A stretch of 64,000 nucleotides of DNA from Punica granatum (Eukaryota > Streptophyta > Magnoliopsida > Myrtales > Lythraceae). The position numbers and the translations under genes are program-made. Positions 37,001-51,200 of this stretch are shown here, piece after piece; position 1 is the first letter of the stretch; every line of letters begins with the position of its first letter. The notes beneath the pieces are model-generated. The model was not told the DNA's origin. It saw nothing but the letters and a program-made list of their open reading frames with translations, and ran no database searches. The stretch lies in assembly GCF_007655135.1 (NCBI RefSeq), contig NW_022204331.1:1-64000 (forward strand), written 5' to 3'.

Positions 37001-40000
37001 TATTAAGTTACAATTTCAAAACATTTTGCACCATCATGTAACGTCCCACACAAATCAGTTTTGCACCATCAAAGTCGGCTTGACGGCGTCAATGGCGAGA
37101 TGACGATTTGTACTATCATGTTATAATTTTGAAACATTTTGTACCATCAAGTAACAAAAAAAACTTTTTGGACCAACCTGTTACATTATTATTACTTTTT
37201 GGACCACCAGTATAATTTACCATTTTATTAATCATATTTTCGTAACATGAGTAAGATACTTAACAAACAGTCAAACAACTATAAGCCTTGTCCATTTTAT
37301 TATATTTATGTAATAATAAAGGAAATCAAGATAATTAATTGTATCCTGGAAGACTGAAAAAGGTGAAGTGATTATTAATAATATATATATATATATGAAA
37401 ATAAACTCCGAGCCGAATTCTCATGCCGTCACATCATCAAAAATAAAAATAGAATTTTATCGCTTTGCCACGTCATCACTTATGTATTAAGAATTTTTTT
37501 TAATTACGCAGTAGGATATAAATTTAGGTAATAGAATATAAATTTTTTATCAACAATTTTTTCAGTAAAATATATATTTTATTTGCTTATAACCCAACAA
37601 AATATATACTAAATACATTAGCTGCTATTCATGAAATTTACGTTGTAGAATATATAGATTAAATCTTTCAAAAATAGTGATTTTTTTATATTTGCTATAT
37701 TTTTACTATCTTAACAATATATAGTGGAATTTCATAATATATGTGGATGTATATATGACGCTTAAAATATTTACATATATATTTCAAAATACACACATAT
37801 ATATGTCGTTTAACATATAGATTATCTATATGTATTTTTCTCCAAATCGTCCACATATATATAGCAAAAAGATTAGAATGTGCATGTATTTTTATTTTAT
37901 ATATTTTGTTTCCTTTTCTTAAGTTCAAAATTATTATTTTTTCTCAAACCACGGATTTTTTTTCTCAATTGACTATATATATGTGCTTAGTGTTGCTCTA
38001 ATTCTATGACAAGCAACAATCAGTATATTCTCAAACAAATGTCCCACTTGAGATTCAAGCGGCAGAGAATCCGGTCAACCTATAGATTCTACCTCACAAT
38101 AATATGACTTTTTTTTACGTAAGAATAACTTATACATTACCTACTATTCAGGAAATTTATGTAATAGAATATAAATTTTTTATCAATAATTATACAGTAG
38201 TATATATATTACCAATATGGTTGGTTTAAGCGGTTTGACGCTTGTTTTGCTTAAACAAAGTCTTGGATTCGAGTCCTTGTGAATGCAAAAAACTCACACT
38301 GGAAGAGCTTTATCCCTTAGTAGGTCGATCCGGCTTGACTGGATTAGTTGAACCTTCTGGATATCAGAGTTCACACCAAAGAATATATGCATATTATTTG
38401 TAGGTATATGTAAGTATATGTATACGTATGCATGTTTGAAAAATGCCGGGTCTCACAGTGACACATCATTAACACGTGTATGATCAATTTAATTTTTTTT
38501 ATATATAAATACTGGGTAAAAAGTGAAAATAAAAACTAAAAGGACTCAAGTAACACTTTGAAGTACTAATACTAATAGTAATTGATGAATAGGACTTAAA
38601 GATACAAATTTAATGGCTCATGTTTATGTACTGTTGTAAAATCACTCACACGGAGAGATTAAATCACGATTATTTTTAACTCTAATAGCTACTTAATTTT
38701 AAAGGAATTGGAGGAATGGTAATTCTGGAAAAGGAAAGGAAAATCAAGAGTATATTTCGTCTCTAGTTTGCAATATAGATTAAGGCCGGGGCTATTTTAA
38801 CAACAATTACTAGTTGCATGACTATACTGTGCCCTCATTTCCCTTTTAAGCAAGTCTATGAGTTATATCCTAATTGTAACAAGATTGTCTCGTCTATCCA
38901 GTCTCTTTCCAATTTTACTTCACAAATCATGTTCTCTCCTATATGAGCAATCTTTAAATTCTATATCGTCTATCTTTCCAGCAAAAAAAAAAGAAAAAAA
39001 GAAAAAGGTTCTATATCGTCTATCATGTCTTCTCCTTCCTTCCTTCAACCCGTTCATATCTTTCCACTGTTAACGAATATGGGGGTCACACTTAATTATT
39101 TCACTTAACATACAACTCCTCAATTGGTAACATCTTTAAGTTAGAAAGTGTTCGCTCTGGAAATATTTATTTTAGATTGCAGAATAGATGTTTATACAAT
39201 TTTTCCATGTAATCTTCTTTATATGTTGTTAACCATTTCTATTAATTCAGCAAGTCTTGAACATGTTCCATTGTTTCCTTCTTTTTCTTTTTCTGTTAAT
39301 TTATTGCATCAAATTTGTTTTGTTAACCTTATTGCATCCCAATTTTAACAGAAATTCGATTTAATTTCGCACTTAACGGAGGTCTCTTTCTAGTACAGTC
39401 TGTATAGATATACTGAAAAATGGACCAAAATGAAATTATAAAAAGTTACTAAACATTTTTGCGATGATTGACAATTGATAAGCTTATGTGACGATGTTAT
39501 GCTTCCCAGGTTCATCTTCCGAGCTTGGAGGAGCTATCGCTCGAAGACTTAACTTGTGAAAAGATATGGCATGACAAACTCCCTCAAGGATCCTTTTGCA
39601 AGCTAGGAGATCTCCGTATTGGCTGGTTTGGCAATCTATCAGTTGTCTTTCCTTCAACTTTCATAGAAAGATTGAAGAATCTGAAAAGCATCGACGTTAA
39701 ATTTTGCATATCTCTAAGAAGACTATTTTGTTGCCATCTATCATCAGTTGTCCTTCCTTCAACTTTTATAGAAAGATTGAAGAATCTGGCAAGTGTTTGC
39801 GTGGAAGATTGCTCAATTCTAAGAAGACTATTCGCACCTGTTTCACGGGACTCTGACGAAAAGCTCAAATGGATGAGTCTACCTGAACTGAAAGAAGTGG
39901 AGTTATATTTCCTGCCACGACTGACGCATGTTGTGGGGGGTGGCTCCCGCTCCCATAGGGTACTACTGGGATTTCCAAGTCTAACAACAGTTGAAGCGGG

Positions 40001-43000
40001 GTATTGCCATAGTTTAATGGATATGTTCCCCACTGCCACAGCCACAACACTCTCAAAGCTAGAGGAAGTTTCAATTCAAGGTTGCGACAGCATGGAAGAA
40101 GTGATTGCGAAAGAAGAAGAAGAAGAAGAAGAAGAAGGGGAAGGGATTTACGAACTGACATTCCCTCGATTGAGTTCGCTGAAACTTCATTATCTGAAGA
40201 ATTTGATCTGTTTCTCTTCTGCGAGTTGTTCATTTTACTTTCCATCCTTAGAAGACCTACATTTGAAGGACTGCCATAAGATGGAGGCATTCATCTCGCC
40301 CATAGCACATACTGAAACTGCAGCATTATTCTTCAATGAGAAGGTTTACATTACACCCTTCCAACCCCCACCTTCTCCCCAATTTCATTGTGTCTTTCAG
40401 TCTTCAGTTGCTGATGTTTGCTTTAGTTTGATCGCGCATCAAGTGTATTGACGAATGCAAGCAAGCAAAGCTGGTGTTCTTTTGCCTCTTTCATTAATTT
40501 ACAGTAGTCTGCATGACATTTTTTGTTGCTCCACATGCAGGTCAAGCTTCCGAAATTGGCGAAATTAGAGATTGGTCGAATAGGATTGAAAGAGTTATCA
40601 TTGCACACTCAGACCCCTCCTGGGTCTTTGCAAAGCTTTAGGCAACCTGTTATGTTCAGCTTCCCTGAGTTTCATGGTGGTCCATCCTTTGCAATGAAGA
40701 GGTTGCAGCGACTGGAGAGGCTGACGTGCTTAGAGATCTATGATTGCCAGCAAAGAAATCTTTTCACAAGTTCACAAGTGAAATGCCTGCGGCATCTCCG
40801 GCGTCTCAAGATAGAATCGTGTGATATTCTGGAAAATGTCATTACAAATGGAGAGGCACTAGCAACCGGGGGCATTGTCTTTCCTTGCTTAACTAACTTG
40901 AAACTTCATGATCTGCCAGAACTCTGCAGCTTCTACCACGAGCGCCACACATCATGCAAAGAAAGCCATGAACAATCAGGCCGGAAGGATGAGGACAGTC
41001 TCCACCATCAAATTCAGCCATCGCTATTTTGGGTTGAGCAGGTACACAGGTCCTACATTACATTTACTCTCTTAATTGCTTCACAGTCTAAAGTTACTCC
41101 TATACGTGTCTTGTGTTCTTGAGTAACAATAATTAGAATTAGAATCTAAAATTGCATACCCAAACATGACACATACTATGCAGCAGATCTTTCATCACGC
41201 CCGTTCTCCTACACAACGACATCACCTAAATTTATACTGATATAAAACTTTCTCAATTTTTACACCAAAAGAAAAGAACTCTTATCAATTTTTGTGATCT
41301 CTCCTATTTACCTTGAAGTTTTCCTCATAAAAATATCAGATTGATCTTACAATGATGCTGACATGCAGTGTAATTGGTGTTTAATCCTCCAATTTTTAAT
41401 TATCTTAGAGTAATAATTCTCCGACAGACAGGCAAAGATTATAAATTCAAAGCCCTGGGCAGTTAATCTTGTGATTTGAAACCCAGTAGGCCATAGCCAT
41501 TCATTCACACAAAATGTAATTGGTTCTTCATATCTAACAGCAACATGGACATGCACCTCAGCTGTTTCCTGCCTTATCATCACCAAAATACGGAACTAAC
41601 CAAAGCTATGTTCCCTGCACTGTAGGTTTCATTCCCCTCCTTGGAGAAATTGGCGATTTCAAGTATAGGCAAGTTAAAGATGATATGGCATGGGCAAGCT
41701 GCTCCAGATGCTTTCAGCAAATTGACAGAGATTAAGGTGGAAAGATGTAATAAGCTAGAGCATGTGTTCGAATCCGATATGCTACAGTCTTTCGTGAACC
41801 TTGAAAAGCTGAGAATTACAGACTGCTCTTCATTATCGGTCATATACGATCTGCAAGGGCTCGTAGTGAACCCGGGAGTGGAAAATGCTGCCACCACTGC
41901 CCATCTGAAAGAATTGGAACTGAATGGGTTGAGGGAGTTAAAGCATATATGGAACGGGGACCCCACAGGAATCGTCAGCTTTCAGAACTTGTCCACTGTT
42001 GATGTTACTGGATGTGGAAGTCTCGCGTATCTTTTCCCTGCCTCTCTGGCAGAAAGCCTTCTGAAGCTTGAGAAGCTGTCGATTAGGACATCAAGCCAGC
42101 TAGAGGTGGTTGTTGCTGATGATGAAGTGGACAAAGTATCCGATGACCGGAAACTAATCTTTCCACAACTGGAAGACCTCACACTCGAGAAATTACAGGA
42201 ACTCAAGAGCTTCCATTCAGGTAGACATATTTTGCAGTTCCCCTTGCTGAAAAAATTGACGGTTGAAGGGGTAGGCGACCTAGTGGAGCTCCTCGCTTCT
42301 GACTTTGGGAGTTTCTCAGTGCCATCTGAAAAAGGTTCTCCAGCACTCCAACAACCTCTGTTCTTAGTTGATAAGGTGCGTGACATATCTTCTCTCCCAC
42401 AGCTTGTGTTCTTTTGGTTCAGTCGTTACAGTTTTAGCACAAACTGACAAATCAGGTTAAGTGTACCAGAGCGCTCACTGCCAATCGTGTCTCAAGTGGG
42501 CAAAACAGTTCTCAAAAAATAAATGAAAAGAATTCGTAATGTCGCAGGTTTCATTCCCTCGGTTGGAGGAATTAAGTATTACAGGCATGAAGAACTTAGC
42601 AACGATATGGCACGGTCAAATGACTGAAGGATATTATTTCACCAAACTTAAAGAGATCATTGTAAAAGGCTGTGATGCCCTGGTTACCATATTCCCACCC
42701 AACACGGTGCATGCATTACGGAAACTCGAGAAGCTGCATGTAATATCTTGTCCTTCATTGAGGGTCATCTACCATATGCAAGGGCTCACCCAGGACAGAG
42801 TGGAATATTCTGGTCAGGTTGTTGTTGGGGCTCAGCTGAAAGAATTGCTTCTTCAGGAATTACCAAAATTGGAGCACATCTGGAATATTGCAGATCCTGG
42901 AAGGATTCTCAGCTTTCACAACCTGGACTCGGTCAAAGTTGAGAAATGCGAGACTCTCAAGTATGTCTTCCCTCCCTCTGTGGCGAAGGTTCTTTACAAC

Positions 43001-45243
43001 CTTAATGAGTTGTGGATAGAGAATAATCGGGGGCTAGAGGAGATTGTTGCAGCAGCAGTTGAGAAAGTGGAAATAGCTGCAGGTACCTCGGAATTTGTAT
43101 TTCCTCGAGCTACAAGTCTGAAGCTCTCTGGACTCCTGGGGCTCAAAAGTTTCTGCCAAAGGCGGCATATCTCCAAATGGCCCTCGTTGGAAGAATTGGA
43201 GATCACAAGCTGCGATCGCATCCAGAACTTGTTCTGTCATATTGATTTTTTCCAAGAAGCAGCCGGTAACAGTAATGATGTGGGATCTCCTCCTCAGCAA
43301 ACCCTCTTCTTCGTAGATAAGGTATGGACATTTATTTTTTCTCTTCCTTTTTGATTGGTCAGCTAGCTAGCACAAATTTAACGAGAAAATATAAGGTGAG
43401 TCTGACATATCTCAGAGCAGTCATTAGAATAACACGTATCTAATCAATTCAAGCCTGACCCAAGAGAAAGGAAAATACAACCTTCGCCTTAAGCTACTGA
43501 AGGGGAAAAAAAAAAAAAAACCCTTCGCCTTAGACCCCATCAATTATTGCCCTTAAGTTAATAGTATTATAATTTTAACTAGGTGATGACCCACGTATTG
43601 CGCGGCAAATATATTTAATTTTTTGACAATAGGTAATATCAAAATTAAGTACATTATGAATTTTTATTCAAGAAAAATATGTTGTGGATTAAAAAATTTC
43701 CACTTAAAAATTAAATGAGTTCAGTAGAAAATTACATTTCATCAAGAGCGTAATTTTAATATCCTATATATTGTGGAAAAAGGAAGTAATGTGCCGGTTT
43801 TTCAAGTATAAAAAAATACAAATCTTAAATAATTGATCTATAGGGAAGCAAGTAACTAGAAAATGTATCTATTCAAAAATATAATTTTTTTTCTTCACGA
43901 TAATGACTGTAATTATAAATTATAATATAATTATTTTTTACTATCATTATTCTATTCAACTCAATTTTTGATACTTCACACAATCGCAATTGCCATCTTA
44001 ACAAATCTATATCTTGCATGACAATCACAACTCGTCAATAGAATAGAAAATTCTTCAAACCAAAAATATAATAGCAGTAAGACAACTATTTAAATGCTCA
44101 ACAAATAGGTAGTGCTAACTCATAACAATTGAAGAGATCGCAATAGCATAAAATAACAACTAAATCCTAATGTTATGGAATAACTCTGAATAAATTTATG
44201 AAAATAAAGAAAAACCTAATGAATGTGAGAAAATACGACCAATGAAGAAATAGAATTCTAGCTCCAATCAATGCAATTATCTAGGAAATAACGAATATGT
44301 TATGAACCTCATTGAAACTTGAAAACAAAGGAAAACCCTGCCTTCTAGTTTGCATGAGCAGAAAAAATATGTTTTGAAGTCCGATTTTTAGACTTCATTT
44401 GGGAGTGAGGTGACGGTTGAATAAATGCTTATTTTGCTGAGTTTTAAACAAAAGTAGTGTTGGGTGAATTCTTTCAAAATCATAATTTGACTAATTTCTG
44501 CTATTGAAAACGTGATTTTTTCTAGCAGGTTGATAGGTATTCGTGTTTATAAAAATTACTTTTGTTTATTCTCTACTTTAAGCATTAATTTTTATTTCAA
44601 TAGTTTCAAATTGTTATCTCCCAAACACTTTTGCTTATTTTAAAATCAACACTTATTTTTCAGTAATTATACTTTAGCACTTTTATTTCAGCAACAATAC
44701 TCCCAAACCAACCTTAGTACTAGACGACCAAATATATATACATAATTATTTCCTTAATAGCTATTTAAAAAATTTCTCATCTATTAAAATATTGGACAAT
44801 AATTATAGTTAGGTATATCTAAATGATGGACTTTATTTCACTATGTATTTCAGATGTCCTTATTACACTGTATATATTCCACTAATATGCTCCTATCAAA
44901 AAATATATTCCATTGTATACTCCACTTTTCCCAATTGTGGATATAATCTATATATTTTACTATATTATAGATTGATAAGAAAATATTACATATATACTTT
45001 TTCGTTGGATAAATATTTTTGGATAAAAGATTGTTAAAATTTCCTGGCTATATAAATAATCACGTGGCATCGCGAGAGAAATAGGAATTCTTGAGTATAT
45101 ATGTATTAAAATATTATACTTTGTGTATATATATGAAAAGATTAAGATTATTGAAATTAATAATCTAATTGTCGTATAATAATCAATAAAAGATTATTAT
45201 TATTTCTTTTTTTTTCCATTACTCGTGCAGTAGAGGTGTATAC

Positions 45244-45278
<35 letters not shown>

Positions 45279-48200
45279 CAATATAAACGGTATTATAAAT
45301 AAAAAATATTATATAAATTGGAATTTGATTGTGGTTAATATTATAAGAATATATTTGCCCATAATACAAAGGGTAGCTCTATAAATTTTGTAAATATGAA
45401 ATATACTTTAAAGGGCAATTCAATTACTATAAAAAAAATTGAATAGCAACTAATGTATATAGTATATATTTTGTTGGGCTATATATAAATAACATTATTC
45501 TACTGCATAATTAATAATAATAATTTCCTTAATATAGTAGTGATGCCGTGGCAAAGCGAAAGAGTTTCGTTTCTTATTTTTGATAATATCGCGGCGTGAG
45601 AATTCGGCTCGTGCTTTGTTTATATATGTATATATATATAGTTATATTACTATAAATATTCGGAAAAATAGCAACCCCTAGTACAGAATTTGAGTCATTT
45701 TCATCCCCTGGCACGATTTTTAAAATTGACACGTCATAACACATATAAGAATTCTCTTTTTAAATTTAGCACACCATTTGAATTCCATTCGAAATACTAA
45801 TGGTGAGTTGAATTGGCCTTTAGGGTGGGTCATCTCTGCATGCGTGGCACGCCTCTTGGAAAATATAATACATTAAAAAAATTATTTAGAAATATATATA
45901 TATATATATATATATTATAAGAGGGGCGGCCCTCCCTCGGGGGAGGTCGTTGGGACCTGTCGAACCCCCAACGACCTCGCTTGAGGATGGGATAGTCGAC
46001 AAAGAAAAAGAAAAAGAAAGAGGGGAGGGGGGGGGGGGGGGCGGGGGGCACTCCCCCTGGTGACGTCACCGAAGGGGCGCGGTCGGCAGGGGAAGCTTCC
46101 TCCTTAGTAACAGGTCCTCGGCAACCACCCCTAAGGGAGGGGTGGCTGGTGGACAGGATCTCCTCTTCCAACTTGCCCTACTTTTAATTATTTTATTATT
46201 TTTGAATATTTTTATATTTTTCTTTTATCTTTTTAATTCATAACTTATTTAATATTATCTATGGTACAAGAGGGTCCATCAAAGTGGCAAGCTCAGCTTT
46301 CTAACTGCAACCTAACGGAAACCTAATCACGTGCTAGTTTTGTCAAGAAAATTCAATTTTGTGCTATATGGTGCTAAGTTTAAAAAGCATGAGATGAAAA
46401 TGCCGTCCAAACTGTGCTTGCTGATACTATTCCCTGGATATTATACTACCGCATGCACAATAACTACCAATGACTACAATTATAGATAATTATCTTAGAC
46501 ATCCATATATATATATATATATATATATTTAAAGTAGACTCCTGCAAACAAGAGCCCTTCGTTCGTTTGACAAGAGCTTACTTTTGTCTTCCCCCCAGCT
46601 CATGGTGCAACGTCCTTTCATATTCCCTTATATTTATTATATTCTCGATACCGAGAAAATTAATTAAAACAATGAAAAAAAAACGAAAAAGGAAATAAAT
46701 TATATATAAAATTTAAAAATTAAAATCAATTTAAAAGAAACAAAAAAATGTCATTTCTAATCCTTTTGTACCCTAACATTTCCAATTAAATCCACTTTGC
46801 ACCCAGATCCTTATACTGTCTGCGGGTTTGAAGTCCATAATGGCCTATTTAACCTCTTGGGATGCCTCGCATTAAACTCGTGGAACCAAAAAATGCTTGC
46901 ACTTTGAGTGTTTGACCTACTTGGCATGCTGATATTAAGCAATCGTTATCCTCATTTTATCCTGATCACTCATTAGAAAACAAAAGAAATGGTCAGAACA
47001 AAAGAGCTTATTGAAAAGTAGATCGTCGGTAATTTACCAAATTTTATATCTTCTTGATAAGGAAATATATTAGATATAATTATTTGTAAATTTAATTCAT
47101 AAATATTAATTGAACCGTGTTACTTGTTACCTTTTCAATCTTTTTGATTCTTTGAGGGAACTATATTGTAGTTGATGACTCGAGTATTGCATGGGCGTGC
47201 AATTGAATAACTTTTTGTTGTATAGCTGAATAATTCTATACGTTATGTATAAATAATATTTAGTTAAAACCAAATGAATTATGTTAAGGATATCAATAAA
47301 TTACAACAAATAATTCATATCGACTAAGCAAAAACGATATCTTTACTTCAACATCAACTGGATGATGTAATTTATCTTTCAATTATTAATTATGTACAAG
47401 TTTTTTTCTCAAAGTAAGGTCCGAAACAGATCACTCTAAGACTTTCTTATAATTATATACATCAATGAATCATAATTTCATTAGAAACAATAAATTAGTA
47501 ATAATTAATTTTGATTAATAAAATAATATACAAGCAAACTATACCTCCATGTCAAGAAAATCATATCAAAATTGATAATTTCGTCACTTTTTATGGACCC
47601 AATTCTTCTAATATATGATAAACTATTGTACAACTCAAAATCTATTAGGGTATTTAGATTAAACAATGAATGATAAAGAAAAATTTTCTTGCAAATATAA
47701 TAGTTCTAAGCAAATAATAAGTGCACCAAAACAAATTAACATCCAATTAAAAAGATAACATCCTAAACAAATTACTTTTATTAAAAAATACATGAATTTG
47801 AGGATAATAGATTTCGAGAAAAACCTGATAAAGCCTAGTGAAATATTGGTGAAGTCTTGCGATCGACCAAATTGATGTAAGATATTTGAGTTAGTATATA
47901 GGATAAACATGTATAGCGTATGTAGTGCAAATGTCATGCATATTGATGCGGAATTTCCTATTGAATATAAAAGTTCCAATATGATGAAATTTTTATCTCG
48001 GGAAATAATACTCTAAATTCAACTATACGATATATACGACATATATATAATTGGTAATTGTAGCTCAGGTCTCAATATATGATATACATTGCAAATATAT
48101 ATATATTTCTAAAATAAAGAAAATATACTCTATATATTCTATAATATATATATATATATTAAAAATATTATGAATATATTTTTCTAGGTGAATAAATATT

Positions 48201-51200
48201 TCTTGATAAAATAATATAAAAAATTCCTTAATATATAGATGATTACGTAGCATCACGAGAGAGTTCCAGTTTATATTTTTGATGATATGGCAACGTTAGA
48301 ATTCGGTTTCGGACTTTGTTTTCACACACACACACACATATATATATATTACTTAGCCGCTGCCACATCATCGTATCAAAATTATCAAGTTTCTCGATAT
48401 ATCTTAATTCTAGTAATTATCAAAAAGGAAATATTTATTCTCTTATGATAAGTACTTTAGATAATTATTCTTCTAAATAATTACGTCAACTTGAAATAAT
48501 TATTTTCTATTGCGTGTTATCTGTCAAGTTACTTCATGAAATTAAAAAATTTTCTTGCACAACCCGCAGATTCTCACATAGTTTTACATGGTATTACTGC
48601 AGTGGTGTATCCATCCCCTAAGACTTGGTTTGGGAGTAAGTGCTGAAACAAAATGGCCAAAAAAATAAGTTTTTATTTTATAATAAACTAAATCATTTGG
48701 GAGACACTAATTCAAAATTGTCAAAATTAAAATTAGTGCTTAAAATAAAGAATAAGAAGTAATTTTCATAAGCACATGTTAACCTGCCGCAGAAAATCGC
48801 TTTTTTCAATTTCCAAAATTAGCCAAAACCATGATTTTGAAAATATTTGCCAAACATTGCTTTTACGTAAATTGGAAAAGCGCCTTTTCAACCTCCAACT
48901 GCACTTCCAATGAACTGTAAGCGCATACTGTAAATGTACACCTCCTCTCTGTCTAATCATTTCCAAAAGAAGATCCAATTTGTGTGCTGCATGCTACAGG
49001 TTTCCTTCCTTTGCTTGGAGAGATTGAAGGTTTCATCCATGAACAGCCTGACAACAATATGGCACTCTCAAGTCGATGCGGATTCTCTCAGCGAACTTAT
49101 AGAAATCACGGTAGAAGGATGTGATAAACTGGTAACCTTGTTCCGCCCCGGCACAGCACGCTTGTTTCAAAACCTTGAGGTTCTAAATATAAGAAGATGC
49201 AGGGCGTTGGAAGTGGTGTATGAAATAGAGGAGAATGCCGGTTCTCATCTTCCTGGCTTGGTAGCGGTCACCAAACTGAAAAAGCTGTCTCTCACTGATT
49301 TGGCGAATTTGCAGCACATATGGAGAATGGACCCGAGAGGGATCCTCAGATTTCAGAATTTAAGCTCAGTCTCAGTTATGGGATGCAGCAGCCTTGGGTA
49401 TCTCTTCCATGCCTCTGTGGCAAAAGCCCTCGTCCAGCTTGTTGAGCTGGAGGTGAAAGATTCGAGCCTAGAGGTAATTGTTGCAGAAGATAAAGGCGTG
49501 CCACCTGCCAGTACCCTGGAATTTGTTTTCCCTCGAGCTACCAAGCTGGAGCTCTCAGACCTGCCGCAGCTCAAAAGCTTCTACCCAGGCAAATATATTT
49601 CTCGATGGCCCTCACTGAGAGAGTTGATGATCTTTAAGAGCAACAAGGTTGAGATATTTGCTTTCGACTCGAAGAAATCCCGAGCAATAACCAGGACTGG
49701 CAATCAAGCTGAACAACCCCTGTTCTTGGTTGACAAGGTACACGCTTCCTATGCCACTCTCTCTCCACTAGATTATGAAAATTATGGACATATATTAGAT
49801 TCGCAGAACAGGAATAACGAGATATTTCTAGCTACATACGATGAGTGCGAAGTGGGGATTATGAATGATGAAGCGTCCATCGGGTGAGCTTCCAATTTTT
49901 ATAACTTGTGATATGTAGATAACGGATAAATTTCGGTTGATCTTGGCAGGGAACATTTTCCATTGGAGAAACACTGCATATGCAACACAATGATAACATG
50001 AAACAGATCATATGGAGTGGGCGCAACCATCCCAAGCTGACATGCTTCTCATCAGGGGTCCACTTCCATTTCACGAACCTCACGGCTCTGAAAGTTGAGA
50101 ATTGCCGCTCTTTGAAGAACATACTCAACCCAAACATGGTGTCGGAACTCCCTTGGCTTGCAACACTAGAAATTAGGGACTGTGCAATGCTGGAGGCAGT
50201 GATTGTAGGAGAGAAGAAAGCGAGAAGACGTAACATCAGGCTGGGAAAGTTGAGATATATAACTCTAGAGTCCTTGCCCAAGTTGGTTAGCTTCTGCCCT
50301 CGCGGTTGCTTATTTGAATGTCCATCTTTGAAGGGCATGACCCTAAAAAACTGTCCTGAAATGAGGACATTCACTTCTCCACACCTGAAAGAGAAAGCAT
50401 TGAATGCGATGGGTGAAAACAGCAAAGAATCATACTCAAGTAGTGGTGATATTGACATACGTCGAGAACCCTTCTTCAGTGAAAAGGTCAGCTTCAATGC
50501 CCAGTTTCCTTGCATATATATAGTACTTGTTCTTATTTGATTAGAGATGTCTTATGCTTTATATCACCGTGAAAGGAATTCTTTTTACGGTAAATAAGTA
50601 ATTCTTTTTACAGTAAATAAGTAATTCTTTTTACGGTAAATAATGAGGTGATGGCCCTAGTCATAATCCTCATTTTGCTAATACTCCCCTGCAGATTTGT
50701 GTTTACAGTCAATTTCAGCAAATAATAAACGATTTCATCTGACTTGCTTGAGGATTTCAGTAAATGCCTTGTTGAGAGGGGATCAAGGGTATCCTAGAGG
50801 CATTTAGCGCATAATATAGGAAGAAAGAATATAATGTAAAATTCGTAATGTGCGTGCAGGTTTCATTCCCTCAATTGGAGAAATTAAGAATATCAGGCAT
50901 GAAAAATTTAAGAACGATATGGCGTGGTCAAATAACTCGAGATTGTTTCAGCGAACTTCAAAATATCACAGTAGAAGGTTGTGATTCACTGGTTACAATA
51001 TTCCCACCCTGCATGGTCTGTGCATTATGGAAACTCGAGAGGCTGAATTTAAAATCTTGTTCTTCATTGGAAGTCATCTATGATATGCAAGGGCTCGCTC
51101 AGGACGACATGGAATATTCTGATCACGTAATTGTTGGGACCCAGCTGAAAAAATTGTGCCTTAGTGGTTTACCAAAATTGGAGAACATCTGGAAAATTGC

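Larger units (their letters stand above)
43579..45641 (-). mobile_element. Candidate non-autonomous Helitron in NLR intron 7
   Basis: On the minus strand the 3' end reads CCGCGCAATACGTGG (five-pair hairpin with one G-U), then GTCATCAC and CTAG, followed by T. That is the Helitron terminus: hairpin, about 10 bases, CTRR, inserted before T. The 5' side at about 45641 carries the family words seen at 37383, 48352 and 58485. No Rep/helicase frame is present. The 5' TC is not clear. A MITE sits inside at 44393-44714. Confidence 0.45.

Noticed and set aside
45830..46171. 113-codon minus-strand frame with poly-Pro and poly-Phe
   Set aside because: Translation of a G run and a TA tract inside a transposon core.
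49738..49887. Continuation of the exon 8 frame to 49887
   Set aside because: The VDK|GTACAC donor is the family boundary; the extra 50 codons have no LRR pattern and are absent as coding text in the exon 14 copy, where the frame stops at 63241.
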